NCBI GenBank assembly: GCA_022316685.1
Contig: JAKJHU010000016.1
Span: 1,550,001-1,614,000 of the forward strand
DNA from: Progne subis subis
Taxonomy: Eukaryota; Chordata; Aves; Passeriformes; Hirundinidae
Length of the DNA: 64,000 bases
Reading direction: 5' to 3'
Made by a program: the position numbers and the translations under genes. A model generated the notes under the pieces. That model made no database searches. It was not told the origin of the DNA and worked only from the letters and a program-made list of their open reading frames with translations. Position 1 is the stretch's first letter, and the number at the start of each line of letters is the position of its first letter. Positions 44,775-57,300 of this stretch are shown here, one piece after another.

Positions 44775-45356
44775 TGTTGTGATTTAACCCCAGCCAGCTG
44801 CCAAGCCCTATGCAGCTCACTCCCCCCGTTGGGATTGGGAAAAGAATTGGAAGGGTAGGAGCTGGAAAACTCATGGGTTGATATTAGGACAGTTTAACAG
44901 GGAAAGCAAAAACCACACATGCAAGCAGAGCAAACCAAGGAATTTAGTCACCACTTCCCATGGGCAGGCAGGTGTTCAGCCATTGCCAGGAAACCAGAGG
45001 CTCATCACATGCTGTGGTTACTTGGGAAGGCAAATGCCAAACATCCAAACATCCTCCCATTTCCTCCCTCTTCCCCTACTTCAGATACTGAGCATGATGT
45101 CATATGTTATGGAATATTCCTTTGGTCAGTTGGGGTCACCTGTCCCAGCTTCCCCCAGTGTCAGTTCCCATGTTCCCAGTCTCCTCACCAGCATGGCAGT
45201 ATGAAAAGCAGAAAAGGCCTCATGTCTGTGTTAGCCCTGCTCAACAATAACAAAACCATCTCTGTATTAGCCACCCTGTGTTCAGCACTAATCCAAAATG
45301 CAGCCCCATACCAGCCACCGTGAAGAAAATTACCTGTACTCCCACCCAAAGCAGCA
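44775..45356 (-). mobile_element. ERVL-like solo LTR, minus orientation
   Basis: The 582-bp element starts TGTTGTGATTTAACCCCAGC on the plus strand and ends gcagca, so both strands begin TG and end CA. Flanks carry a 5-bp near-duplicate (TAAAG at 44770-44774, TAAAA at 45357-45361). The body matches, from memory, a common avian LTR of the ERVL type: ttgggattgggaaaagaat, gacagtttaacagggaaagc, cacttcccatgggcaggcag, gatgtcatatgttatggaat, gaaaagcagaaaaggcctca. No internal retroviral sequence is left. The two frames at 44878-45323 are non-coding shadows. Confidence 0.8.
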
Positions 45357-45799
45357 TAAAAAGCTAGTGGGTAATTTGCCTTCAAAATCAGAACATTCCA
45401 AACACAAAGCTCAGATGTGTAGCTCTTAGTCCCTTACTGAAGATACTTGTTCTAGCTGTTGTCATCAATTATATTCAGGTTGAGAAAGACAGAAAAGCAT
45501 ACATTAAAAAAATTGTTGATTCTTTAGGCAATTTCCAAAGAATGTCAATAGTCTTGGTATGTTCGCAGTGTCAGCTGCTGATTGCTGACTCAATGCAGCA
45601 CATTAGGAACTCGCCTCCTGATCTCTATGCCATGGTGTTGTCTTTGCATCTTACACTTCCCTCTGCCTTACCCACACCCATTTGAAACTATTTAATGGAT
45701 CGTTAGTCTTTCTTAATGTGGGTTATGCTGTGTAAGCCACCTAGAGCATGGCTTATTTCTCATAGGTTCTGGGTATTTCTGGATTAAACATTAATTAAC

Positions 45800-45883
45800 A
45801 GTAATTAATTCAGGTCTTCAATGTTTTATTTATCATACTTTCTTGTATAATAAATGAAACATTGAAGACCTGAATTAATTACT
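45800..45883. repeat. 84-bp near-perfect palindrome (hairpin)
   Basis: Arms 45800-45838 and 45845-45883 are reverse complements over 39 bases with only two mismatches (45834/45849 and 45827/45856, the latter a T-G wobble). They enclose the 6-base loop TTTCTT. The outer 26-27 bases pair without error. The sequence is A+T-rich and carries no known terminal motif. Confidence 0.9.
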
Positions 45884-47960
45884 CCCAATAAAACATGTGC
45901 CATGGAGTTTCACACAGAGAATCCCACAGCCAAGCAACTCATGACTAGCTAAAGCAAACCCCTAGAAAAGTCTTGACAGCATGGTCTAACACTTGTGTAA
46001 ACACCTCCCCCCCCCCCCCCCTTCTGATACACATTTTAAATATATTTTTAAAGTAATACTACTGAGAAATCCTATGAAAAGTATATTGATACACTGTAAT
46101 ATGGCATATTTAACATAACTGGAATATATTAAGGTTCTACAGTACGCAGTCAACATGGCATTTGAAAAAAGAGGGGTAAAGTATTTAAGTGGAAATCTTC
46201 AAAATATTTGTTTGGATTTGGAGTCCATTATGCTGAGATTTCCCCAAGGAGCAAAAGTTGTGAACTGCAACTTCTTTTTATTCTCTTGTGGCTGCATCCT
46301 GCCTTTGATTTGTTCCCCGGCTACAGCTGGAATCTGTGAGACCTGACCAGATACCACCAATCTGTGTGTGGCTTCCTGCCGGAGCTGTTTTACTGGGACA
46401 AGCAATGTTTCTGCTAGTCTCTGTCAGAAGCACCAATAACTGCTGCACCATACCAGCAGGCAAGCATACTTGAGAAATCCTTATACAGAAATGGGAATCG
46501 GAGAAAATGAACAAATTGGAAAGAAATACCCTGAATGTTCATGCTGAATTGTAGCCATAAAACCAGGAAATTATTTGACATAAAGGGAGCAGAGTGTACC
46601 TGGAAAAACATCATTCTATCTCTGGTAGAACTTCTTACCTAAATCACACTGGAAATCTGGCTCTTCTGTGACTCTGGCATTTCTCAGATTTGATATATAC
46701 TGTGGAAGGAAAGGCAGGAAAAGTAATTCTCAGTCATTTGTCTGGGAAAGAAGAAGAAACAGCTGCAGCTATTTGTTACAGCTTTAGATTTAAATAATGG
46801 GTTGATACAAGAAAATAATCACTGGATGTCTTTGCGCTTAGAGGAAGCTTCATCTGATGGGATAAACTCTTGATGGAGCGAAGAACAGTTATTTCTACAT
46901 TTCTATCTCTTTGGGGTTTTAAAATATGTTTAAAGCACCCCTTTTTTGGTAACAAGGCTAGCAGCCAGAGTCGCGTCTCCAAACACTGCTCAGTTTCTTA
47001 CTGTGCAATCTCCCTAATCACGCTCTGCAGTAAGGTGGATTTGGTGTTGTCTAAAGATGGTAATGGGAGTTCCACCACCACTTCTCTTCCAACTCCTTCC
47101 ATTGGATTTCCTGCACTGAGACGGAACTTTGTGTACAGTGGGAAACTCCAAAAAAACCCCAAAACTGTCATTAACCAAATAAGAGCAGAGAAGAGCATGG
47201 CACTCACAATCTGCTAATTTAGGGTGGCTGGGAAGTCTCAGGGTGTTGGGACACCTGCTGTTAAGTTCTCTGTCAGTGACTGAGATACGGCCTAGTGAGG
47301 AGAAGTCCTTGAGCAGGCATTTTTTTAGGTGGGCAGCAGACCTAGAAACCTCCTTGGGGTGTGGGAGAGCTGATTCCTGATTCCTCAGATCCAGGGGAAC
47401 TGAGGCTGGAAGGCAAGTGTCCCTGCTCCCCAGGGAGTCTGGGATCAGTTCTTCCACATCACACCACACCACAGAGTTTTCAAGTACAAGCTTAAGGATA
47501 TGTTCAAGCGCTGCTTGTTTGAGCCCCAGAAGCTGACTGAGCAGAGGGATGTCTGTCGAGTGCATTTTTTAATAGGTTTTGACTGCAGAAGGAATTCAGC
47601 AATGCTCACTTGGGCAGGAGGCAGCCCTGGAAACCTTGGGGCCAAAAAAGCCATGGCTGAGCAGGGCTGCTTGGAGGCTCCTCCAGTGTCCTCCAGAGAA
47701 TCCAGTGTCTTCATTCTTTTGCACCCTGGAGGCCAAAGGATGATCTGCGGTGCCAGTGAAGCCTATGGTCGCGGCCGTGTACATACTGGCAAGAGCCGCT
47801 TTTGTCAGAGTAGCTCCTGATGGCTGAAGGGAAACCCCGACCGAGGCTGTCAGCACCAAGCAAAGGTAAACGCTGAAGCACAGTTTCAGTACTTAAATTT
47901 ACAGACGAATTTAAGTATCTAACTTAGAATTTAGCGCTTAAATTCAGAACCTGTAGAGCA
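45884..47960. other. Intergenic DNA with C-run and an unexplained moderate-GC patch
   Basis: A 15-base C-run lies at 46007-46021. From about 46870 to 47820 the sequence is moderately GC-rich and open on both strands (183 codons minus at 47014-47565; 115 and 106 codons plus). The plus frame near 47480 reads FKYKLKDMFKRCLFEPQKL, which I do not recognise. It could be an old gene relic or chance. It directly precedes the TCF24 CpG island. Confidence 0.4.
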
Positions 47961-47969
47961 GCCCGACAG

Positions 47970-49200
47970 CATTCCTTGCCATCCAGCCCTCTCCGGCCCG
48001 GCGGAGGCGGCTCCTCGGAGCTGCGGATGCCAGCCCGAGGGCAGAAGGCGCGGCGGGGCCTCGGCGGGGCGGTGGGGCCGGGCGGGGCAGGGTCGCGGCC
48101 CCGGGCAGCCCCGCCCGTCCCCCCGGTGCGGAGCTGGTGGAATTCTCGGGTCGGGGAGTTTGGCCGGGCCAGGCCGAGGCTGAAGGCAGGTGTCCGGCTC
48201 CCTCTGCGCCGCTCCCGCCCCGCCGGGTCCTCAGCGGGCTCGTCCCTTCCCGGGACTTCCAATTATCACTGAAGTTTAAGCCCTTAATTTTCTTGGCTGC
48301 AAACCCGGTAACGAATCGCTTAGACTTTGTTTTTCCACTGCTCCCGGGGCTTGATTTATTGTGTCTCTCTTATCGCACGATCGGGCTTCGTTCAAAATGT
48401 TATTCTGGGCTAACTCCATACCCCGGTATTTATTTTGACTGTCCCTTCTCATTAGCGTTACCGATTTTTAATCGCTCCCCGTTCCCCGTTAAATCCCCTC
48501 TCTGCCCGCCCGGGCTCGCCTCATCCCGTGTTGATGGGATTTCCATCCCGCGTGGGTCGGGCCCCCGCCGCTCCCCCCGCGGCCGCGGGACGGAGCCTCG
48601 CCCGGGGGAACCCGCTCCGGCCGGGCACATCCGCGAGCCGGGGATGCGGCGGCGGAGCGAAGAGAAAGGGCTGGCTTTTAACGGGGCATCGCCTGAGCCC
48701 CCAGCCCAGCGATTAAATTTCTCTCCTCCAGCAAAACCGTTACTTTATCCTAAGAAAAACAGCGCGAGCGGCGGCGCGGGGCGGCGGGACCCGCACGGAC
48801 CCGGGGCCGGGCGCGGGGGAGGGCGGGGGTCCAGGGGAGCGGGAGGCGATGCCGCCCCGACAGCTCCGTGATTGATGACCCACCCGCCCGGGAAGGGGCG
48901 GTCGCCGTCGCCCAGGCTGGAGGGGGGAGCCCGGAGGCCAGGTGCGACACAGCCCCGCCGCACCCACCGGTCGCGACGGCTTATAAACACCGGGCCGGAC
49001 GGAACAGGACCGGACGGAGGCGCCGGGAGAGGCCGCGCCGGGCTGGAAGCTCCGCACGGAGCGGGAGCGGTAAGTTCACCCCGGCCGGGCAGCGCGGGTC
49101 CTGCCGGGTCCCGGCAGCCGGGATGCGGGATTGGAACGCAGCAGCCGCCGCGGGACCGTGAGCCCCGGTGCTGCTCCCGCACACCCACGGGCAAGTTCCT
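47970..49200 (+). promoter_or_regulatory. TCF24: TCF24 CpG-island promoter with TATA box and untranslated first exon
   Basis: About 1.2 kb is very GC- and CpG-rich. A TATA box (TTATAAAC) is at 48981-48988, giving a start near 49010. A strong donor GTAAGT begins at 49070, so exon 1 would be about 49010-49069 and would splice to the acceptor ttgcttgcag ending at 52110, just before the coding exon. TGATTGAT, a PBX-HOX consensus, lies at 48869-48876. The link to TCF24 rests on position, strand and the matching splice sites. Confidence 0.6.
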
Positions 49201-50054
49201 GTTTATTTCTCTGCTCCGGGGAAAGGCTTTTCGTTACCTGTTACCGGAGTTATACAGAGGGCAAGGTCTTTTTAAAACCGATGCAAAGAATTCAGATTCA
49301 CTGTATTTTGCCCCCTAAGGAGCGACGGAAAACTTTATCTAAGGTTTCCACCCTGTTTGTTTTCAGTTTGTATGCTCTGCTCTGGCATTTTCCATCTTTT
49401 CCCTGTCTGTGTGGGCAGGTTGCCTTCCTCGGCATTTCGTTCACACAGAATATAAGACCAAAATATTGTGCTGGTGTGTTTTTGTAAAAGATGTCAAACC
49501 AATCACGTCTTTGTAGTGTCAGGTAAAAACAGAAGTGCATCTGCATGCATTAGAAATACTGCACTAGAAGTGCTTTAGAAACAACATAAATACTTTAACT
49601 TTCACATCCCTGTTCCCAACTCTCTCAGCATACCAGGTGGCAAGTGGGTGCTTGCAAATATCACTGTGATTATTTTAAAAACCAAACATCTTTCTTGTAA
49701 AATTTTAAAGGGGAAATGACTGTTGCCCGGAGGCTTTTTATTTACTTTAGTTTTTAGCAGCATTTTTTTGGCCCATGAGGTTTGGGCAATGCCTGGGTTT
49801 GAAGCACCTGGAATAGGTGTCTTGATTCCTCCGGGAAGAAGGGTGATGCTGCCCAGTTCCAGTGTGCAACAGAAGTGATGCTGGCTGTGTGTGATCCAGG
49901 AACCACCATGGTTTGGCTACACAGATGTACATACCTACAGCAGATCCTTTGTTTTGTGTAGCAGATTTTTCCAGGCCGTTTGCTTTTGGTGTTTGATGGG
50001 AAGTCTGACAGCGGAGAAATTTAATTCAGAGTAAAATCTCTCATTTCCACAGCT

Positions 50055-50090
<36 letters not shown>

Positions 50091-52110
50091 TTTTTCCACA
50101 GCCCCAGGATTTTATCTCATATAGATGTGAAGCTCCTAAACCAGAAACTCCTATTTCCAAGGGCACCCAAGGAGATGAGGTTTTTAGGTATGTGCATTAC
50201 TATGTACTCTATGTCACTCAAAGCTATTCTGGTCCTAAATATGGTTACACCGGAGCACAGCAAAATCTAAACTGTGTGTAAACCAGCCCTAGTCCTGTAT
50301 TTCAGTAGAGGAGCAGGTATTTCTACTAACCCAGTCTGTATCCTTGGGTAATCCAGACTTTTTGAGTAAATTGGGGAAGATTTCCTCCTACCAGTGGGAT
50401 TTTGATGGGATGGGGGTGAGAAATCCTTCATCTGAACATAAATTGTTAGATTCTTCTGCCAGTTTTCATGTGTATCTTAAATGATTAGCTTGATGTCATC
50501 TCCACAATGATGATTTTTTTTTTTTTAACTAAAATTCATCCAGATTTGACTATGCCTTAACACAAAGAACAAACACCAAGAAAAAAAGCACACTGGATTT
50601 GTTTTTTAAGTTCGAGGCAATAGCCAATATAAGGACCATTTTTCAGCCCTCACTCAAGATGAGCTCATGAAGTCTTAATGTAAGCTTTATTTTATATTGA
50701 TCATAAATACCACAATAAGAAGAATAGTGAGGGTTTTTTTTCCTTTGGTTAAGAGCTATAATGTGCACAGAATATTTCACAAATAATTTCAGTCTCACCT
50801 GTACTGCTGCTCAAGAGAACATTATGTGATAAAACTCTGTGAGCAAATTAATCACAATTAATCACCCAAATAATAACAATAAAAAAAATCTTCTAAATAC
50901 CATCAAATTATAGCATTGCAAAAAGGATTACTTAGAAACCTTTCCTTGTGTTTCATAGAAATCTCTGACTTCAATGTGTGCTTGAAATGTTCTGCAAAAT
51001 CAATAGCTAATTCTTGTAAATGTAGATATTCGGTAGTTTATGTGCATCAATGTTATTTATATTTTTAATTATGCAGTATTTGGATGAAGTTAAAAGGTTT
51101 AATAACTCGTTTCTGCCCTTGTCTAGCCAGGCTGTCACAGGAACAGATACTCCTAACACGTGAAAGCCAGGATCTGGGACACCCACGAGGGCTGCTTGGC
51201 TGAGGACAACAGGATCAGGTATTAGTCCAGCTAAGAAGTGCTGCACTTTGGGGAATATTGATTGAATTGCGTTTTTCTGTGGAACTGAATGAATTAAGGG
51301 ACTGTGAGTTGTATTACAGGCAGAGCTGACTGACCAGCTTTACAAATAGCAGGGAAAAGACCTTCTGGTCAGTGTTTTCAGCTTTTCCCAAAAGATTTTT
51401 TTTTTTTTTAATGTTTTCGAAAGATTCTTTTGCCCCCAAAATACATCTCGAAAAATTCTTTAGAAGTTTGAAAATGTAGATGAGAAAGGACAAGCATGCA
51501 ATTTTTTTTAGTAAGGTTCCGCGTGGCAAGATAGAAGTCAGTTCCTGACCCTTTAAAATTATGGGCCAAGTTCTGACCTTCAAAAACTGAGTCTGCGCTC
51601 TGTGGCTTCACTTACTGATGATTTGAAAATGATATTTTTCTTTCCATAGCCCACGGAGCACTAATCACCTATAAGACTGCTCATAAAATAGAGACTATAC
51701 TAACAGTTCCACATTCCAAATCATAGGGAGAATATGTGTTAAAAATTGCCTTTAGCCTAAATTTTAGTTGGTTGTAAATGGAAACCACTGTGGTGGTTCC
51801 CGTTGGGTTTTCTCAAAAGTCATTCTTCCCAGAAGTCATGGGCTATGAGTGACTCGAAACTTTTGCTATGTGTAATATTGTCAAAAAAAAAAAAAAAAAA
51901 AAAATTGATTGTTGTGAAGATTTTAACTTCTGGTCTGTACCCGTGTGTGATGCTGAATTTGTAGGCAGCGAATGGAAAAGTGGCTCAGAGAGCTGTATTC
52001 CAGCTTTTCCTAGCACACGCAGTGCCTGCATTTCAGACCGCCCTTGTTTTCAGAAGGCGCTGGCTCCAGCTCTCCGCAGCATCTTACTTAGACGCTCCTG
52101 TTGCTTGCAG
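49200..52110 (+). other. Presumed first intron of TCF24
   Basis: The 3-kb stretch holds a T-run of 29 at 50057-50085 and an A-run of 22 at 51883-51904. No repeat or exon was recognised. The frame from 51868 is open into the TCF24 coding exon, but it crosses the A-run and the acceptor at 52110, so it is read as intronic. Confidence 0.5.
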
Positions 52111-52137
52111 GACTCTCCCTGCCGAGGGACGTCACCG

Positions 52138-55031
52138 ATGGACTGTGCAGAGAGCAGCGAGGAGATCTGCAGCCCGGGCGCAGAGCCCGAGTCCCCGCTG
52201 CCTTCCTCCGGCGGCAGCAATTCGCGCCTGCCCTCGGCGGCCTCGCCGCGGGCCGGGGCCGCTCCGGGCCGCCCGGCCGCCGCCAACGCGGCCCGGGAGC
52301 GCAGCCGGGTGCAGACCCTGCGCCACGCCTTCCTCGAGCTGCAGAGGACTCTGCCCTCGGTGCCGCCCGACACCAAGCTCTCCAAGCTGGACGTGCTCCT
52401 CCTGGCCACCACCTACATCGCGCACCTCACCCGCAGCCTTCAGGACGAGGAGGAGTCGCCGGGAGAGGGCTTGGGCGCCCTCCGCGGGGATGGATACCTG
52501 CACCCCGTCAAGGTAGGAGAGCTGAGGAGCAGCCGCCACCGTCTGCCAGTGAGTGAGTACACTGGCCTTAGATACGTAATTCAAACTAAAGATTTCAAGT
52601 TCCCGTCCCTTGCCTAGAGGTATTACGTGGAAATTCTGCCTGGACAAACCGCTGCGCTCAGGTCTCAGGGGTCTGATGGAAATATCGTGGAACTTTGTTC
52701 CTCCAGCTTCGGGGACTTTGCACCGAAGTATCAAACCTGGTGTAGATCCAAACTTGGTGGGACCTGGTTTTGGAAGTGAAGCTTAGCACCACAGGAGTAG
52801 TTCCATCTTCTTGGTCCCTGTGTGGAAACCTCGGTGATGCCCAGAGACCCACTGGATGCTGCTGTGAGGGGTCCACGTGGTGAGGTGACACTGTCCCACA
52901 GCGGTGATCCTGCCATGGCTGGGCCCGCCTCGGTTCTGCTGCCCAGGCAGCCCCGTGCAGACAGCGGCGTTAATTACCAGCCGTGTGTTAATTACCTTCC
53001 ACTAAAGTGCTTTTCTGAAGCATTGCCCTGGTTGGTATATGCTCTTCCCTTCGTCCAAAAAGATCACAGCTATGCAGAAGGGATGAGAAAGGGGAACTGC
53101 TCTTGGAGAGGACTGGGCTGGAAACTGTTTCCAAATGCAGCGCTCACTGACTGATGGGGCTCAGACACCGCAGGGTGTTTTCTTTGGCTCTGCTCACAGG
53201 GAGCGACTTAGAGCACTGGGGTGTTTTCTTTTCTTTTCTTAAATTTATTTATTTATTTAAATTTTATTTTAAGAGTCTGAATTCAGAATGATTTAATTAA
53301 GATTAATTTGTGAAGTAATCTCTAATTTCTAAGAAGGGCCTAATTCACAGAGAGCTCCTTGTTCACAGCGTTGGTTGCTGTATTTTACAGTGCGCTGTGA
53401 ATGCAGGCTTCTGAGGCTTCTGAGGCCATTTAAATGATTAGCAGACTCCTAAAGAAAGAAAAACGTCTATATCAATCAGAAGATGGTTATAATTTAAGTA
53501 AAAAAAAATACTGTGATGTATTTCAAAATAAGTTCAAAATAGCTTCTCTTAGTTCCCTCAATCAGAGTGAAAGGACACAGGTCTCTTATGGTACTTTTTA
53601 TCAGCTGCCAACTACTACTGGCAGAAAAATATTCTTGAGTAGTTATTACAGCAGTTAAATGATCCAGATGCCCATTTCCCAGTCTTCTGGAAGACAGCAA
53701 CACCGGATTCACTTAAGTGATTTTTTTATTAATATATTTGATGAGTGTGTCACAGTCAAATCCTAGTATGTGCTTCAAAAACCCCAAAATGCAGGATATA
53801 AGACGACCTTTAGAGATAAAGTCTTTAACTAAACTGATAGATTAAGCATAGTAAATGCAAACAGTGAGGAAAGTTAAATATCCAAGTACAGTTGTGTGTA
53901 CACGGAATTAAAAATATGGTCAATGACTTAAAATTTGAATGGTCTGTTGGTGAAAAACTCTTAACATCACTCTTGAAATGAAATTACTGAATGAGATTGT
54001 ACAATCTTTCTAAGTGAAAGCTGCTGCTTTAGGTCTTTGAACAGAAGAGCTGAGATTTGTCTGCGGTACTATAAAGTATCCCTTACCCACAGGAAAGGTG
54101 CCAGTCTGTTCCCAAAAGAGTCTTAAAAGAACCTGCATTCTTTTGGAACAACGTGCTGGCTGCATTTCAGGTATTTTTGCATCCAGTGGGTGTGACAAGT
54201 TGTCTCTTCAAGCATCCCCCTCTGGATGCTCCCCCCCAAGTTCTGGGTGCCTGGCTGCGGCCACCCACACCACAGGGCTGCTTGCAGTGAGCAACCTGCT
54301 GGCATTAAGAAACTCAAGCTGTCAGAATAAATATCTAACACCAAGAGTAACTGATGATTCCAAAAATCAGTGAGTGTAAAGATGAATTGTGTCATCTAAA
54401 ACAGCGGGAGCTGACGAGAACAAGAAGCTGAGAGTGCTGAAGGCGGCCAAGGTGCAATTACATTAAATTCCCTTAGACTCACAGCCTTCAGCAGCAGCCC
54501 CCGTGGTGTTGTGGGGCCCAGCCAGCAGGGACAGTGCACACAGGGCTGCAGTCCCTGCAGGTGCAGGTGTATCCCTGTAGCATCCCTGGTGCCTTGAGGA
54601 GGAATTTTTTGTTTTATTCTACTCACAGAACATCTACGACACAAACTGAGCCAGGCTGACTGGCCAGCATGGCCTGTTCCTGTCTACTGGAGCATGGCAG
54701 GGTTGGGAGCTGTGCCTCACAATTAATCACCAAAGCAAATAGCCAGGCTGAGGCTCCCTTATCAAGCTCCATTTTCCAGCAAATGACAAAAGAAGAACTG
54801 TTTGGTAACAGCAACAGGTTCCTATTTTCTTGATTCCATGAAAGCTTTGCTGAGAACTGCAGTTGGAGTGCAAAGATCCCGGGTGTCACAGTGCTGTGCT
54901 TGTCTCCTCTCTTGCAGAAGTGGCCCATGCGTTCCAGGTTGTACATTGGAGCCACGGGACAGTTTCTGACCCACTCAGCACAAGGAGACAGTGCAAACCA
55001 TGGGGAAACATCAACATCTTCACAGATCTAA
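52138..55031 (+). CDS. TCF24: Transcription factor 24, bHLH protein, two coding exons
   Basis: Exons 52138-52512 and 54918-55031 join in phase to 162 residues (human is about 167). The ATG at 52138 (MDCAESSEE) is the first after the splice acceptor at 52110. A Pro/Ser/Ala-rich start (residues 1-47) leads into a class-A-like bHLH: basic region [12 protein letters not shown] (E54, R55, R57), helix 1 to about residue 71, loop PSVPPDT, helix 2 [17 protein letters not shown] to about residue 102. [14 protein letters not shown] segment ends exon 1. Exon 2 starts [17 protein letters not shown], a tail I recall as conserved in TCF24. It presumably acts as a nuclear dimer on E-boxes; its targets are poorly known. 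First exon GC-rich, as usual for such genes. Confidence 0.93.
52513..54917 (+). other. TCF24 intron
   Basis: The donor GTAGGA follows HPVK, and the acceptor cttgcag precedes KWPM. Reading through the donor would add 34 residues and a stop at 52615-52617, which is the intron-retention product. No repeat was recognised. The frames on both strands show no known motif. Confidence 0.6.
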
Positions 55032-56224
55032 CCTCCCTTCTTGCTTTCAAAAAATGGCTATTTATTACACCTTAGATATATATATTTAAGTTAAAAAACA
55101 GTATCTACAGATAAACTGTAATTCCTGAAATGCTGTTTGTAGAGGAAAAGGAACTGATTCTTAAATGTAATTAATACCTCATTAAGTTAATGTGACACAT
55201 CATTGGTTTCTATCATTGCTGCGGTCTGAGTGAGGGGGAGTGGGAGGGGGTGACTGAAGCCAGCACCAATCCAAGCAGCAGCAGCAAAGAGCAGAGTTGA
55301 GTATCCCTGTCCTCTCTGGGACAAGCGCTGTGAGAAAAGAGAGGAGGAGTGATGTGCTAATGGCCAAGTACAGGGCAAAACAGGCTTGGGTGAAAAGAGA
55401 AGGGCAAGGCTAAAAATAGCAACAGTAATCCCATACAGACTTTCTCCACTGCTTAAAGCCGATGGCAGAAATCCCCTGACCGCAGCTGGCCGGTCAGGGC
55501 TCCACCCATCAGATAGTCCTGTATGTTTGTAGCTATTGCTGGGAATGTGGATGCATGTTCATGGAGTAAAAACGTGCTGGGAGACCTTCCCTCCTGCACT
55601 GAGTGCTGTAATTTGGGCACTGCTTGTAGCCACCCACAGGACTGTGCTGCATGTTAGGGGCTCAGCCTGTGTTTGCTACCCCAGCACAACCACGTGTCTG
55701 CACACCACACCACGCCTCATTTCATTTCAGGGGTTCACATGTTGGAGCAGGCGAACCCAAAGTGTTGGCTTGTTTGTAGCACACTTGTTCACTTAAACAT
55801 CTGTATTTAGGCAAGAAATGTTGAAACTAAATGCACAAATGTCATCTCTTGTATCCGTTCTGTAAAACACTGCATTTCTCATATGGTTTGTTATTGCTGG
55901 GGTAAATGTTCTATTAAATATTAATCCGTGAATATTATGTGCAAAATCTGTTAACAGTTTCTCATTGTACACGATAATATTCTAGATTTATAGATGCTGT
56001 TGTCTTTCTGAAGGCTTCATGGTTTAAATTTAAAAATTACGTTTAAGAAGACAAAAATATTAGCCAGAACAACTTTCAGAAAAACACTGTGGCAAAATCT
56101 GGAGCTCTCAACTGCCTCTGCATCATTATGAGCTTTAAACAAGATAATATACCTGGAAGAGACAGTATTCAAGAAAGGAAAAAAAAAAAAAATCCTCAGT
56201 GTTTTTAAAAGGCGAATTCCTTAA
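55032..56224. other. TCF24 3' flank
   Basis: This includes the TCF24 3' UTR, whose end I cannot place: only ATTAAA-like hexamers, for example near 55913, are present. A G-rich run (gagggggagtgggagggggtga) lies near 55231-55252. No other feature was recognised. Confidence 0.4.
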
Positions 56225-56492
56225 ATTGAAAGATTCTGAGTGCTTATCCAAGAAGCAGAGGTTCAGTTGCATGTCAGGAAGAATTTCTTCACAGAAAGGG
56301 ATGTTAAGCATTGGAATGGGCTACCCAGGGAAGTGGTGGAGTTGCAGGTGTTAGAGTCACCATTCCTGGAGCTGTTCAAGAAAAGTCAGGATGTGCCACT
56401 TAGCAGCGTGATCAAATTGACAAGTGGTGATCAGTCAAAGGTGATCAGTAGTCTGTGATCAGTAGTCTTTTCCAACCTAGTTGATTCTGTAA
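56225..56492 (+). mobile_element. CR1 LINE, 3' end
   Basis: CR1 tail words run in order: gtcaggaagaatttcttcac, gcattggaatgggctaccca, gggaagtggtggagttgca, agtcaccattcctggagctg and a closing cttttccaacctagttgatt. Inside it, 'gtgatcagt' occurs three times in a short internal duplication at about 56427-56467. Confidence 0.9.
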
Positions 56493-57300
56493 GCATGAAA
56501 AATGTTTGAGCAATAAGGGTTAAAACCACAGAAAGTTATGAATGGATGGCACAGAGAACACATCTCAGACTCTTTATCACTGAACTGCAAGACCTACATG
56601 GCAATATTCTGAATTTATAGATGTCTCCTTTCTGAAGACCTCAAATTTCAAAATGACATTTAGGAAGAAAGGAAAAACAAAAATACTACCAAGAACAACT
56701 CTTGTTTAAAAAAGTATAGGAAAATCTGGAGTTCTCTACAACCCCTGCAGTATTTACAACTAAATATTTACAATGTAGCTACTTACTGTACCTATATCCC
56801 TAAGACTTTTCCAGCATTTTATGGATCTATTACAGGCCCCTGTAAGAACATGGAGAACCACAACAGCAGTTTCTCAGTTAAGAAGGGTTCCCCATACCTA
56901 TCAGGATTTTTTTTCCCCCTTTAAACAGATTATTCTGCACCAGAATTGTGTCTTACCTTCCAGAACCAAGACACCAGCTTAGGCAACTCTCACTCCCTTC
57001 GACCAGGGCAAGAGCTTTTATCTTCCAGAAATTTACACAGCAGGGTAACAACAGATCCTCTGAACCTGCTTGCTTCAAACCTGATGTTCGGTTCCAGCGC
57101 TACATTTCCTAGAAACAGTTCATAGCCTCGTATACTGAAACACAAGAGTTTGGCATTTACCACTAGGGAATATGCACGTGCCTAGGGATACAGTTGTAAA
57201 ATGCTTATACACGGCTATCAAAAGGTGGCATTCTTCATGGAGGAACCTCAACGATCTCGGCAAACCTCGGTCACTGTCATCACAGCTTTTCCCTCGGAGG
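56493..57300. other. Intergenic stretch before the SNHG6 CpG island
   Basis: A+T-rich DNA without recognisable exon or repeat. It shares short words with the 55960-56110 segment (for example aaaatctggagttctct and aatattctgaatttatag), hinting at a decayed local duplication. Confidence 0.35.

Noticed and set aside
48137..49318. Several frames of 97-244 codons over the TCF24 CpG island
   Set aside because: All are Pro/Arg/Gly/Ala-rich, overlap in several frames and on both strands, and cross the predicted TATA box and donor.
51868..52617. 249-codon frame that includes the TCF24 bHLH
   Set aside because: The part before 52111 crosses a 22-A run and a good splice acceptor, and the part after 52512 crosses a donor. 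The real protein uses the ATG at 52138 and the exon at 54918.
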